Below, piece after piece: positions 17,770-24,766 of a stretch of 47,351 nt of DNA. Under the pieces are notes generated by a model. The model ran no database searches and was not told the origin of the DNA. It saw only the letters and a list, made by a program, of their open reading frames with translations. Source of the DNA: Cyanobacteriota bacterium (GTDB taxonomy: Bacteria; Acidobacteriota; Vicinamibacteria; Vicinamibacterales; UBA2999); contig JAIEMQ010000074.1 of NCBI GenBank assembly GCA_019752015.1, forward strand, positions 1-47,351, read 5' to 3'. The position numbers and the translations under genes are program-made. Position 1 is the first letter of the stretch. The number at the start of each line of letters is the position of its first letter.

Positions 17770-17851
17770 CTAGCACTAGCTCAACGCCGAGACTTTAGCA
17801 CACCAAACGGCCCAAATGACCGATATATGATGAAGGCACCCCAATAAAACC

Positions 17852-18997
17852 ATGAATTTCCGGGTTTTCTGCGCTGTCCTGGCTATCGGCACCTTGGTGA
17901 CGCCGGTCCAGCGGGGGTCCGCCCAGGAGCAGTTCCCATTCGAGATTTTCGGCCGATATCTCGAACCCCTGGCCCAGCAAATCGGCATGCCGGGTGTATC
18001 CGCGGCCATCATTCAGAACGGGCCCGGCGGTCGCGCGGTGCGGCGCTACAACTTCGGCTTTGCCGACGTGGAGCGGAAAATCCCGGCGCGGTCCGACACG
18101 CCTTACGCGATTGGCGGTGTCACGCAGGCCATGACCGGCGTGCTGCACGGCGTGTGCATCGATCGATTTCCGCCCAGCGTCTTCGATATCGATCGCGATA
18201 TCCGCCTGTTCGTGCCAGGTTTTCCGGTGGCGAATACCAGCGTCCGCCAGGTGCTGGCGCACGCGACCGACGGCCGGTTCCGCTACGACCCGGCGCTCTT
18301 CGCGCGCTTGACGCCGGTGATCGAATCGCCGCAGTGCCTCGACAAGCCGTTTCGCCTGGCGATGGCCGCCGAGGTGCTCGATCGGTTTCGCGGCGGCATG
18401 AGGCGAACGGTGCCCGGCATGGACTTGAACCGGCCCGAAGGCGCGGCCGGCCGCGCGCTGTTCGACGATGCCACGGTGGCGCGCTATCAGGCGGTGCTGA
18501 GCGAGCTCGCCGTGCCGTATCGCATCGACGCGAGGGGCCGCGCGTCGCGCTCGGAGTATCCGTCATACGGTCTCGACGCGGCCAGCGGCATGGTGTCGAC
18601 TGTGGACGACCTCGTCGATTTCGAAACGCAGCTCGATCAGGCACGCATCGACAGCGTGCCGTTCAGCGCGTCGACGCTCGACTTGATGTGGCGGAACCAG
18701 GGCTTTGACGTGCCGAACGGCTCGGGCGGCACGCTGCGGGTCGTGATGCCGACGGGGCTCGGCTGGTTCGTCACCACCGAATCGGGACAGCGGCTGGTGT
18801 GGACCTTCGGGTACATCCAGGATGCCTCGTCGGCATTGATCGTCAAGATCCTGCCGCCGGCCAACGCGCCGACGGATCGCCGGCTGACGCTGATCATGCT
18901 CGCCAACAGCGGCGGCCTGGCGCAAGGCTACGATCTCGAGAACGCCAACGTGACGTCCAACCCGTTTGTGAAAGTATTCCTCCGGCTGTTCATCTGA
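17852..18997 (+). CDS. Beta-lactamase-fold secreted protein lacking the catalytic Ser and Lys
   Basis: 381 residues with a signal peptide (about 1-24, ending SAQ). The fold is that of class C beta-lactamase/serine hydrolases: IGMPGVSAAIIQNG, then VERKIPARSDTPYAIGGVTQ, SVRQVLAHATDG, and GLDAASGMVSTVDDLVDFE. Where active members have SxxK this protein reads GVTQ (Gly89, Gln92), so nucleophile and general base are both replaced. It is therefore probably a binding or regulatory pseudoenzyme. It starts a rightward gene group; the following gene begins on the last base of its stop (TGATG). Confidence 0.8.
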   Translation: MNFRVFCAVLAIGTLVTPVQRGSAQEQFPFEIFGRYLEPLAQQIGMPGVSAAIIQNGPGGRAVRRYNFGFADVERKIPARSDTPYAIGGVTQAMTGVLHGVCIDRFPPSVFDIDRDIRLFVPGFPVANTSVRQVLAHATDGRFRYDPALFARLTPVIESPQCLDKPFRLAMAAEVLDRFRGGMRRTVPGMDLNRPEGAAGRALFDDATVARYQAVLSELAVPYRIDARGRASRSEYPSYGLDAASGMVSTVDDLVDFETQLDQARIDSVPFSASTLDLMWRNQGFDVPNGSGGTLRVVMPTGLGWFVTTESGQRLVWTFGYIQDASSALIVKILPPANAPTDRRLTLIMLANSGGLAQGYDLENANVTSNPFVKVFLRLFI

Positions 18998-19632
18998 TGA
19001 CAAGCCGCGCTTGTCCTGAGCGAGCCCGAAGGGCGAGTCGAAGGGCTGCGCTGGCCCTGCTCATCCTGTTCGCGGCGCCGCGCGCCGCGTTCGCGGATTT
19101 TTTCGTGGTGCCGTTTGCGGGCATGAAATTCGGCGGCTCGACGTCGATCGTCGATCTCGAGCTCGCGTCCGGGAAGAAGAAGCTGGTGCTCGGCATCGCG
19201 GCGCGGACCGTCGATGACGGGATCATCGGCTACGAAGTGGAGTTCGCCAACATCGCGGGTTTCTTCGGCAACGCGGAGGAGGCGGCGATCAGACCGCTCG
19301 TCAAGTCCGGCAATTACGTCAATGACCTGACCGGCAGCGTCGTCCTGTCGCTGCCTCCCGGATTCACCGGCGGCGGATTGCGCCCGTACGCCGTGATTGG
19401 CGGCGGCTTGATTCACGCGCAATCGGAAGATTTCTTCGACGTCCTGCCGGTGCGTCGCACCGTCGCCGCGCTCAACCTCGGCGTCGGCGCGATCGGCATG
19501 ATCACCAACAACGTCGGCGTGCGCTTCGACCTGCGTCACCTGCGGAGCCTGGCCAGCGATCCGCCGACGGGCGGCGTCGGCTACCAGATCGCGTATTCGC
19601 GCTTTACGATCGGCCTGCTGCTGCGTCCGTGA
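18997..19632 (+). CDS. Small outer-membrane beta-barrel protein
   Basis: 211 residues from ATG 18997, overlapping the previous stop by one base. The leader is long and Arg-rich (RARRASRRAAL) before the hydrophobic core ALLILFAAPRAAFA; the Arg-rich part is encoded by a dispersed-looking palindromic repeat (19007-19051). The mature protein begins DFFVVPFAGMKFGG and alternates beta strands (YEVEFANIAGFFG, LRPYAVIGGGLIHA, NNVGVRFDLRHLRSL, YSRFTIGLLLRP), as in OmpA-like 8-stranded barrels. No ligand is evident. Confidence 0.75.
   Translation: MTSRACPERARRASRRAALALLILFAAPRAAFADFFVVPFAGMKFGGSTSIVDLELASGKKKLVLGIAARTVDDGIIGYEVEFANIAGFFGNAEEAAIRPLVKSGNYVNDLTGSVVLSLPPGFTGGGLRPYAVIGGGLIHAQSEDFFDVLPVRRTVAALNLGVGAIGMITNNVGVRFDLRHLRSLASDPPTGGVGYQIAYSRFTIGLLLRP
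19007..19051. repeat. REP-like palindromic repeat inside signal-peptide coding DNA
   Basis: The segment has the hairpin GCCC-GAA-GGGC (19024-19034) within CGAGCCCGAAGGGCGAG, flanked by TTGTCCTGAG and GTCGAAGGGC. Repeats of this form are scattered in many environmental GC-rich genomes (from memory, not searched). Here it is in frame and supplies the n-region of the barrel protein's leader. Confidence 0.55.
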
Positions 19633-19645
19633 TTAGAATGTCCTG

Positions 19646-20221
19646 ATGGGTTCTCTGATAGAAGCGATCGAGATCAAGCGGAAGTCGTACTTCGAGTACG
19701 AAAACGCGCCGTACCATTGCCTCGATGTGGAAGTCTCGAAACCGACGGCGCGCGGCGGGCAGACGCTCGTCCGTCTGAAGATGCGCAACCTGATCACGCG
19801 CGCGGTGTTCGACAAGACCTTCAAGGCCGGCGAGAAGTTCGGCGAGCCCGACCTCGTCATGTCCGCGGCGACGTTCACCTATAGTGACGGCGACGGCTAT
19901 CACTTCATGGATCAGGAAACCTTCGAGACGCTGACGCTTGGCACCGACATCCTCGGTGAAGACCGCGGGCTGCTCGTCGACAACGTCGAGGTGCAGATTC
20001 ATCGCTACAACGGCCAGCCGATCGGCGTGGTGTTTCCGCCCCACGTCGAGTTGACGGTGACGAACACCGAGATGGGCGTGCGCGGCAACACCGCGAGCGG
20101 CAGCGTCACGAAGACCGCGGTGCTCGAAACGGGACTCGAAATCCAGGTCCCGCTCTTCATCAAGGAAGGCGAGAAGGTCAAGGTGCACACCGAGACTCGC
20201 GAATTCGCCGGGAGGGCCTAG
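19646..20221 (+). CDS. efpL: Elongation factor P-like protein (EfpL/YeiP type)
   Basis: 191 residues with all three EF-P domains, ending EKVKVHTETREFAGRA. The loop that in EF-P bears the modified Lys34 reads KPTARGGQT (residues 32-40), with Arg36 at the tip. That matches the E. coli YeiP/EfpL loop (PTARG) rather than EF-P (PGKGQ), so it should need no post-translational modification. EF-P family proteins bind between P and E sites and rescue ribosomes stalled on proline-rich sequences. The selenoprotein gene follows after two bases, its ribosome-binding site lying inside this gene's last codons, so they are one operon. Plain EF-P with an unusual loop is the alternative. Confidence 0.85.
   Translation: MGSLIEAIEIKRKSYFEYENAPYHCLDVEVSKPTARGGQTLVRLKMRNLITRAVFDKTFKAGEKFGEPDLVMSAATFTYSDGDGYHFMDQETFETLTLGTDILGEDRGLLVDNVEVQIHRYNGQPIGVVFPPHVELTVTNTEMGVRGNTASGSVTKTAVLETGLEIQVPLFIKEGEKVKVHTETREFAGRA
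20210..20216 (+). promoter_or_regulatory. Ribosome-binding site of the selenoprotein gene
   Basis: GGGAGGG lies in the last codons of efpL; its GGAGG core is eight bases before GTG 20224. It is a strong Shine-Dalgarno match and fixes the start of the unannotated selenoprotein frame. Confidence 0.7.
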
Positions 20222-20223
20222 CC

Positions 20224-20454
20224 GTGAGCACGGTCACGATCCGCTACTGCGTGGTTTGAAATTACGAGCCGCGCGCCGCCCGTGTGGCGGCGTTGATCAC
20301 GGACTCGCTGAAGGTCGATGCCGGCATCGAGCCGGGTGGCCGTGGCGAGTTCACGATCTGGGTCGGCGGCGTGAAGGTCGCCGAGAAATCGCGTCACGGA
20401 TTCCCCTCGGACAAGGCCATTCTCGACAGCGTCTCCAAAGCCATCTCAGCCTGA
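20224..20454 (+). CDS. SelW-like (Rdx family) selenoprotein with in-frame UGA
   Basis: Read from GTG 20224 with TGA 20257-20259 as selenocysteine, this gives 76 residues ending at TGA 20452-20454. It starts STVTIRYCVVUNYEPRAA: a first beta strand followed by CxxU, then the N-Y-x-P-R-A found in bacterial SelW relatives. The rest matches the thioredoxin-like Rdx fold: GRGEFTIWVGGVKVAEKSRH, then GFPSD and a closing helix (ILDSVSKAIS). Rdx proteins are small thiol/selenol redox proteins of the cytoplasm with largely unknown partners. Treated as a stop, the UGA would leave an 11-codon stub with conserved sequence beyond it. Placed between efpL (two-base gap) and a Rieske/FAD oxidoreductase (36 bases), it probably shares their transcript. 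The selenocysteine machinery (selA-D) is not in this window. Confidence 0.85.
20257..20293 (+). promoter_or_regulatory. UGA codon plus candidate bacterial SECIS stem-loop
   Basis: After UGA (20257-20259), CGCCGCC (20274-20280) pairs perfectly with GGCGGCG (20286-20292) around the loop CGUGU (20281-20285); a G-U pair (20273/20293) extends it. The loop starts 21 bases after the UGA and has G as its second base. This fits the known bacterial rule of a short upper stem 16-37 bases downstream with a G in the first two loop positions. SelB would bind it to deliver Sec-tRNA. Confidence 0.75.
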
Positions 20455-20490
20455 GCCGGCACGGGCACAGCCGTTGCTTGCGGTTGGGTA

Positions 20491-22005
20491 ATGGCTTCCA
20501 ATGTCAAGGGACCGGTCTGGTCCGATACGGCTAAGGTTCCGTCGTTTTCCCCTCTGACCACCGACACTTCCGCCGACGTCTGCATCGTCGGCGCCGGCAT
20601 TGCCGGACTTACGACGGCATATCTACTTACCCAAATTGGGAAAACCGTCGTCGTGCTGGACGATGGCGCGATTGGCAGCGGCCAGACGGGCGCGACCACC
20701 GCGCACCTCGTCAACGCGCTCGACGATCGGTTCATGGATCTCGAGAAGTACCACGGCGAGCGCGGCTCGCGGCTGGCCGCCGAAAGCCACAGCGCCGCGG
20801 TCGATCGCATCGAAAGCATCGTGACGCGCGAGCGGATCGCCTGTGATTTCACGCGGCTCGACGGTTACCTGTTCCTCGCGCCCGAACACGACGAGCACTA
20901 TCTCGATCGCGAGCTCGAAGCCGCGCACCGCGCCGGGCTGCACAACGTCGTCAAGGTCGGACGCGCGCCGATCTCGTTCGATACCGGTCCCTGCCTCCGC
21001 TTTCCGAGCCAGGCCCAGTTTCACGTGCTGAAATATGTCGCCGGACTTGCCGAAGCGATTGAGCGCGGCGGCGGAAAGATCTACACCGGGACGCATGCGG
21101 CAACGATCGACGGCGGCAAGGACGCCGCCGTCAAGACGAACAGCGGCAATACGGTGCGCGCCGGCAGCATCGTGGTGGCGACCAACACGCCCGTCAACGA
21201 CCGCGTCGTCGTCCACACCAAGCAGGCGCCGTACATGACCTACGTGATCGGCGCGCCGGTGCGAAAAGGTTCAGTGACGCTGGCGCTCTATTGGGATACG
21301 GGCGACCCGTATCACTACGTTCGTCTCGTCACCGGCATCGATGCGGAAAACGATCTGTTGATCATTGGCGGAGAAGATCACAAGAGCGGGCAGGCGGATG
21401 ACATTGAAGAGCGGCATCCGCGCCTCGAGTCATGGGCACGCGAGCGGTTCCCGATGATGGGCGAAGTGACGCACAAGTGGGGCGGACAGGTGATGGAACC
21501 GATGGATGGCCTCGCGTTCATCGGCCGCAATCCGCTCGACGCCGGCAACGTCTACATGGTCACCGGCGACTCGGGCAACGGCATGACGCACGGCACGATC
21601 GCCGGAATGCTGATCACGGATCAGGTCGCCGGACGTCACAATCCGTGGGAGGCGCTTTACGATCCGGGGCGCGTGACGCTCCGCGCGACCGACGAATTTG
21701 CGAAGGAGAATCTCAACGTCGCCGTTCAATACACGGACTGGCTTTCCAAAGGCGACGTGTCGTCGGTTGACGACATCCCTAAGGATTCCGGAGCAGTGAT
21801 GCGAAAAGGCGCAGCAAAAATCGCCGTATATCGCGACGCGACCGGTTCATTGCACGAACGATCGGCGGTATGTCCTCATCTGGGATGCATCGTTCAGTGG
21901 AATCCCTCAGAGAAGACCTGGGACTGTCCGTGCCACGGATCGCGTTTCACAAAATTTGGTGAAGTGATGAACGGACCGGCGAACGTCGGACTGGTGCGAA
22001 GCTGA
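20491..22005 (+). CDS. FAD-dependent oxidoreductase with C-terminal Rieske [2Fe-2S] domain
   Basis: 504 residues. An N-terminal DAO-type FAD domain has VCIVGAGIAGLTTAYLL (GxGxxG, about 30-46), GATTAHLVNALDDRF and a late FAD motif VYMVTGDSGNGMTHGTIAG. The C-terminal 90 residues are a Rieske domain with CPHLGC and CPCHGSRF supplying two Cys and two His ligands. The architecture is common in bacteria (glycine/D-amino-acid oxidase fused to Rieske); the substrate is unknown. It follows the selenoprotein gene by 36 bases, suggesting a shared redox operon, though no functional link has been shown. Confidence 0.9.
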   Translation: MASNVKGPVWSDTAKVPSFSPLTTDTSADVCIVGAGIAGLTTAYLLTQIGKTVVVLDDGAIGSGQTGATTAHLVNALDDRFMDLEKYHGERGSRLAAESHSAAVDRIESIVTRERIACDFTRLDGYLFLAPEHDEHYLDRELEAAHRAGLHNVVKVGRAPISFDTGPCLRFPSQAQFHVLKYVAGLAEAIERGGGKIYTGTHAATIDGGKDAAVKTNSGNTVRAGSIVVATNTPVNDRVVVHTKQAPYMTYVIGAPVRKGSVTLALYWDTGDPYHYVRLVTGIDAENDLLIIGGEDHKSGQADDIEERHPRLESWARERFPMMGEVTHKWGGQVMEPMDGLAFIGRNPLDAGNVYMVTGDSGNGMTHGTIAGMLITDQVAGRHNPWEALYDPGRVTLRATDEFAKENLNVAVQYTDWLSKGDVSSVDDIPKDSGAVMRKGAAKIAVYRDATGSLHERSAVCPHLGCIVQWNPSEKTWDCPCHGSRFTKFGEVMNGPANVGLVRS

Positions 22006-22059
22006 CGCACTGAGTCACACCGAAAGTTTCGCCGCCGTCATGCGGATCGAGTATCGTGG

Positions 22060-22497
22060 GTGTCTCAACAGAATCGAGATGTCCCGATGCACCGCATGTC
22101 AGGCGGCAATCGCTCGCCCGTCGTGCTCGTGGTCGACGACCATGAAGACACGAGACAAATGAGCCTGCTCGTGCTGCGCAGCCAGGGCTTCAATGCGATG
22201 GCGGCGGTCGGCGGCGAATCGGGTTTCGTCTGCGCGAGCGAACAGCAGCCGGATGTGATCGTGACCGACCTGGCGATGCCCGATGGCGACGGTTGGTTGT
22301 TCGTGAAGCGGCTCGCGTCCGACGCGCGCACGAAACATATTCCGGTGGTGATGCTGACGGCGTGCGCAACCGAAACGGTCAGGCAGCGCGCCGCTCAGGA
22401 AGGCGTGGCCGCGTTCTTCTTCAAGCCCTGTTCGCCGGACGTGCTGGCGGCCGAGCTGCGGCGGCTAGTCGCGGCCCGCGCGCCGTCGGCGGTGTAG
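22060..22497 (+). CDS. Single-domain response regulator (CheY-like receiver)
   Basis: 145 residues from GTG 22060, with ATG 22087 as the alternative. The receiver core begins SPVVLVVDDHEDTRQM; the acceptor Asp is in IVTDLAMPDGDGW, the conserved Thr in VVMLTACA and Lys in FFFKPCS. There is no output domain. No histidine kinase is nearby, so the partner is elsewhere. Its 3' end overlaps the convergent membrane-protein gene by 77 bases. Confidence 0.88.
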   Translation: MSQQNRDVPMHRMSGGNRSPVVLVVDDHEDTRQMSLLVLRSQGFNAMAAVGGESGFVCASEQQPDVIVTDLAMPDGDGWLFVKRLASDARTKHIPVVMLTACATETVRQRAAQEGVAAFFFKPCSPDVLAAELRRLVAARAPSAV

Positions 22498-22894
22498 CCG
22501 CCTCGTCTTCCTCGCGCTCCACTTCCTTCTCTTCCAGCTTGATCTCGACGCGCTCGCGCTTGATGTCGAGGCGCAGCCTGCCGAACAGGCTCATGTAGAC
22601 GTTCGCGATCCACACCAGCGTGAACCACGCAACGAAGCCGCCGCGCCAGTCGGGGAGCAGCAGACGATAGCCCGTGATCAGCACCGCGCCCGCCGCCACG
22701 TAATGGCTGAAGCAATATTCACACGTGAACAGATAGAAGAACTTTCGAACGAAGATCGAGCCGCTCGTCTCGCTCTTGCGGACGCACCATTCGTGGACTT
22801 CCTTGAACACTTCTTCGTGGGTGACCGTCCAGGCCACGCACGCAATCGGCGCGGCCAGGACGAACAACCAGAGAAGCTGCAGCTTCTCGCTCAT
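22421..22894 (-). CDS. Membrane protein with CxxC motif, function unknown
   Basis: 157 residues with three or so hydrophobic segments (LLWLFVLAAPIACVAW near the N-terminus, YVAAGAVLITGY, and FVAWFTLVWIANVYMSLF). A CEYC pair follows FFYLFT, and a charged tail (IKLEEKEVEREEDEAA) probably faces the cytoplasm. The last 25 or so residues are Ala/Pro-rich and are encoded opposite the end of the response regulator. It overlaps the stop of the upstream BON-LysM gene by four bases (ATGA), so the two are coupled. Confidence 0.7.
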   Translation of the reverse strand: MSEKLQLLWLFVLAAPIACVAWTVTHEEVFKEVHEWCVRKSETSGSIFVRKFFYLFTCEYCFSHYVAAGAVLITGYRLLLPDWRGGFVAWFTLVWIANVYMSLFGRLRLDIKRERVEIKLEEKEVEREEDEAATPPTARGPRLAAAARPPARPANRA

Positions 22895-23274
22895 GCCGCC
22901 GTTGGAATCTTCAGCACCTGGCCCGGCTTGATCTTGTCCGGATCGCTCAGTTGATCCTTGTTGGCGTCGAAGATCTTCATGTAGGCGTTGGCGTCGCCGA
23001 GATGTTCCTTGGCGATCTTGCTCAGCGTGTCGCCCGGCTTGACCGTATAGGTCGTCGCTTCAGCCTTGGCGTTCGGATCGATCGTCACCTGGGCGACGAT
23101 GTCGTTGCGCCAGTCGGGAACCGTCTTGATCGCGTCCCAGATTTTGTTGACCTCGTCCTGGTTCTTGACGACGCCCTTGAAGTACAGCTTGCCATCGCGC
23201 TCTTCAGCTGAGCCTTCCATCCGGAACCCTTTGGCCGTCTGAATGGCGTGGTTGTACTTGTCTCGCAGGTTCAT
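22891..23274 (-). CDS. BON-LysM domain protein (Kbp/YgaU-like)
   Basis: 127 residues: a BON domain (about 10-70, GFRMEGSAEERDGKLYFKGVV) followed by LysM (about 77-125, YTVKPGDTLSKIAKEHLGD, then KIKPGQVLKIP). E. coli Kbp (YgaU) has this layout and binds potassium in the cytoplasm; no signal peptide is present here either. The YgaU-type role is inferred from architecture alone. Confidence 0.85.
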   Translation of the reverse strand: MNLRDKYNHAIQTAKGFRMEGSAEERDGKLYFKGVVKNQDEVNKIWDAIKTVPDWRNDIVAQVTIDPNAKAEATTYTVKPGDTLSKIAKEHLGDANAYMKIFDANKDQLSDPDKIKPGQVLKIPTAA

Positions 23275-23350
23275 GTCGCACGTCCCTCCCGCACGGAACC
23301 ATGCAAAACAGTTGCCTCATCCGCCGGAGGCGGTTTGTAGCTAAACTGTC

Positions 23351-24754
23351 ATGATGGTTCGTACCGAACACGACGCGCTGGGCCCGGTGGAGGTTCCCGC
23401 CGAACGCTTGTGGGGCGCGCAGACGGAACGATCCCGTCATTTCTTTGCGATCGGCGTGCCGCGGTTCGTGTGGACGCGGCCGGTGATTCGCGCGCTCGGC
23501 CTGCTGAAAAAAGCCGCGGCCCGCGCCAACGGCGAGCTCGGCACGATCTCGAAAGAGCGCGCCGACCTGATCTCGAAGGCGGCCGACGAAGTCATCAACG
23601 GTACGCTCGACGCCGAATTCCCGCTGGTGGTGTTCCAGACCGGCTCCGGCACGCAGAGCAACATGAACGCCAACGAGGTGATCGCCAACCGCGCGAACCA
23701 GCTCGCCGGCAGGCCGCTCGGCTCGCACGAGCCGATCCACCCCAACGATCACGTCAACAAGGGGCAGTCGTCGAACGACGGATTTCCCGTGGTGATGCAC
23801 GTGGCCACCGTCGAAGGCATCGTGCAGCGCCTGATGCCCGCCGTCGCGACGCTGCGCAACACGCTCGCCGAGAAAGCGAAAGCGTACGAGAACGTGGTGA
23901 TGATTGGCCGCACGCACCTTCAGGATGCCGTGCCCATCACGCTCGGACAGGTGATCAACGGCTGGGTCGCGCAGATCGATGCTGCGCTCGCCGGTGTTGG
24001 CGCGTCGCTCGATGGCCTGCACGCCGTCGCGTTCGGCGCCACCGCGGTCGGCACCGGGCTCAACGCGCATCCGCGATTCGGCGAGACGGCGTCGATCCAT
24101 CTCGCCAAAGCCACCGGACAGCCGTTCCGGATGACATCGAATCACGTCGCGGCGTTGTCCGGACACGATGCGATGGCCGCGGCGAGCGGCGCGCTTCGCA
24201 CGCTGGCGTCGGCGCTGATGAAGATGGCCAATGACGTGCGCCTCTACGCGTCGGGACCGCGCGCCGGCATCGGCGAGCTGAAGATCCCGGAGAACGAGCC
24301 GGGCTCGTCGATCATGCCGGGCAAGATCAATCCAACGCAGTGCGAAGCGTTGACCATGGTCGCGGTGCAGGTGTTTGGAAACGACCTGGCCGTGGCGATG
24401 GCCAACAGCCAGGGGACCTTCCAGCTGAACGTCTACAAGCCTGTCATCCTGCACAATACGCTCGAGTCGATCGAGCTGCTGGCGGACGGCTGCCGATCGT
24501 TCGAGCTGTACTGCGCGCGCGGGCTCGAGCCGAATCTCGATCGCATCCGGCAGCACGTGGACGAGTCGATCATGCTGGTGACGGCACTGAACCCCCACAT
24601 TGGCTACGAGAAGGCCGCGGAGATCGCGCTGAAGGCGCATCGCGAAGGGTTGTCGCTGCGCGATGCGGCGATCGGGTCCGGCCACGTGACCGCCGAGCAG
24701 TTTGCGGAGTGGGTGAAACCGGAAAGAATGGCGCGCCCGAATCCCGTCGCGTAA
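23351..24754 (+). CDS. fumC: Fumarate hydratase, class II
   Basis: 467 residues of the fumarase/aspartase superfamily. The signature [15 protein letters not shown] (about residues 318-332) is intact, with the earlier conserved blocks [32 protein letters not shown] and [26 protein letters not shown] plus the full length favour class II fumarase over aspartase or argininosuccinate lyase. It interconverts fumarate and malate in the citric acid cycle and needs no iron-sulfur cluster. Two adjacent ATGs (23351, 23354) can serve as start. The next gene begins 13 bases downstream. Confidence 0.93.
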   Translation: MMVRTEHDALGPVEVPAERLWGAQTERSRHFFAIGVPRFVWTRPVIRALGLLKKAAARANGELGTISKERADLISKAADEVINGTLDAEFPLVVFQTGSGTQSNMNANEVIANRANQLAGRPLGSHEPIHPNDHVNKGQSSNDGFPVVMHVATVEGIVQRLMPAVATLRNTLAEKAKAYENVVMIGRTHLQDAVPITLGQVINGWVAQIDAALAGVGASLDGLHAVAFGATAVGTGLNAHPRFGETASIHLAKATGQPFRMTSNHVAALSGHDAMAAASGALRTLASALMKMANDVRLYASGPRAGIGELKIPENEPGSSIMPGKINPTQCEALTMVAVQVFGNDLAVAMANSQGTFQLNVYKPVILHNTLESIELLADGCRSFELYCARGLEPNLDRIRQHVDESIMLVTALNPHIGYEKAAEIALKAHREGLSLRDAAIGSGHVTAEQFAEWVKPERMARPNPVA

Positions 24755-24766
24755 TCTAGTGGCCGG

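Noticed and set aside
20224-20259. The selenoprotein region as a short 11-codon leader peptide ending at UGA
   Set aside because: Family-specific sequence continues in frame for 64 codons beyond the UGA and a correctly spaced stem-loop follows it.
20256-20534. Open frame starting at TTG inside the selenoprotein region
   Set aside because: Arg-rich out-of-frame sequence; the in-frame reading through UGA gives a recognisable protein.
23204-24685. 493-codon minus-strand open frame
   Set aside because: It is opposite fumC, whose signature motifs are unambiguous.
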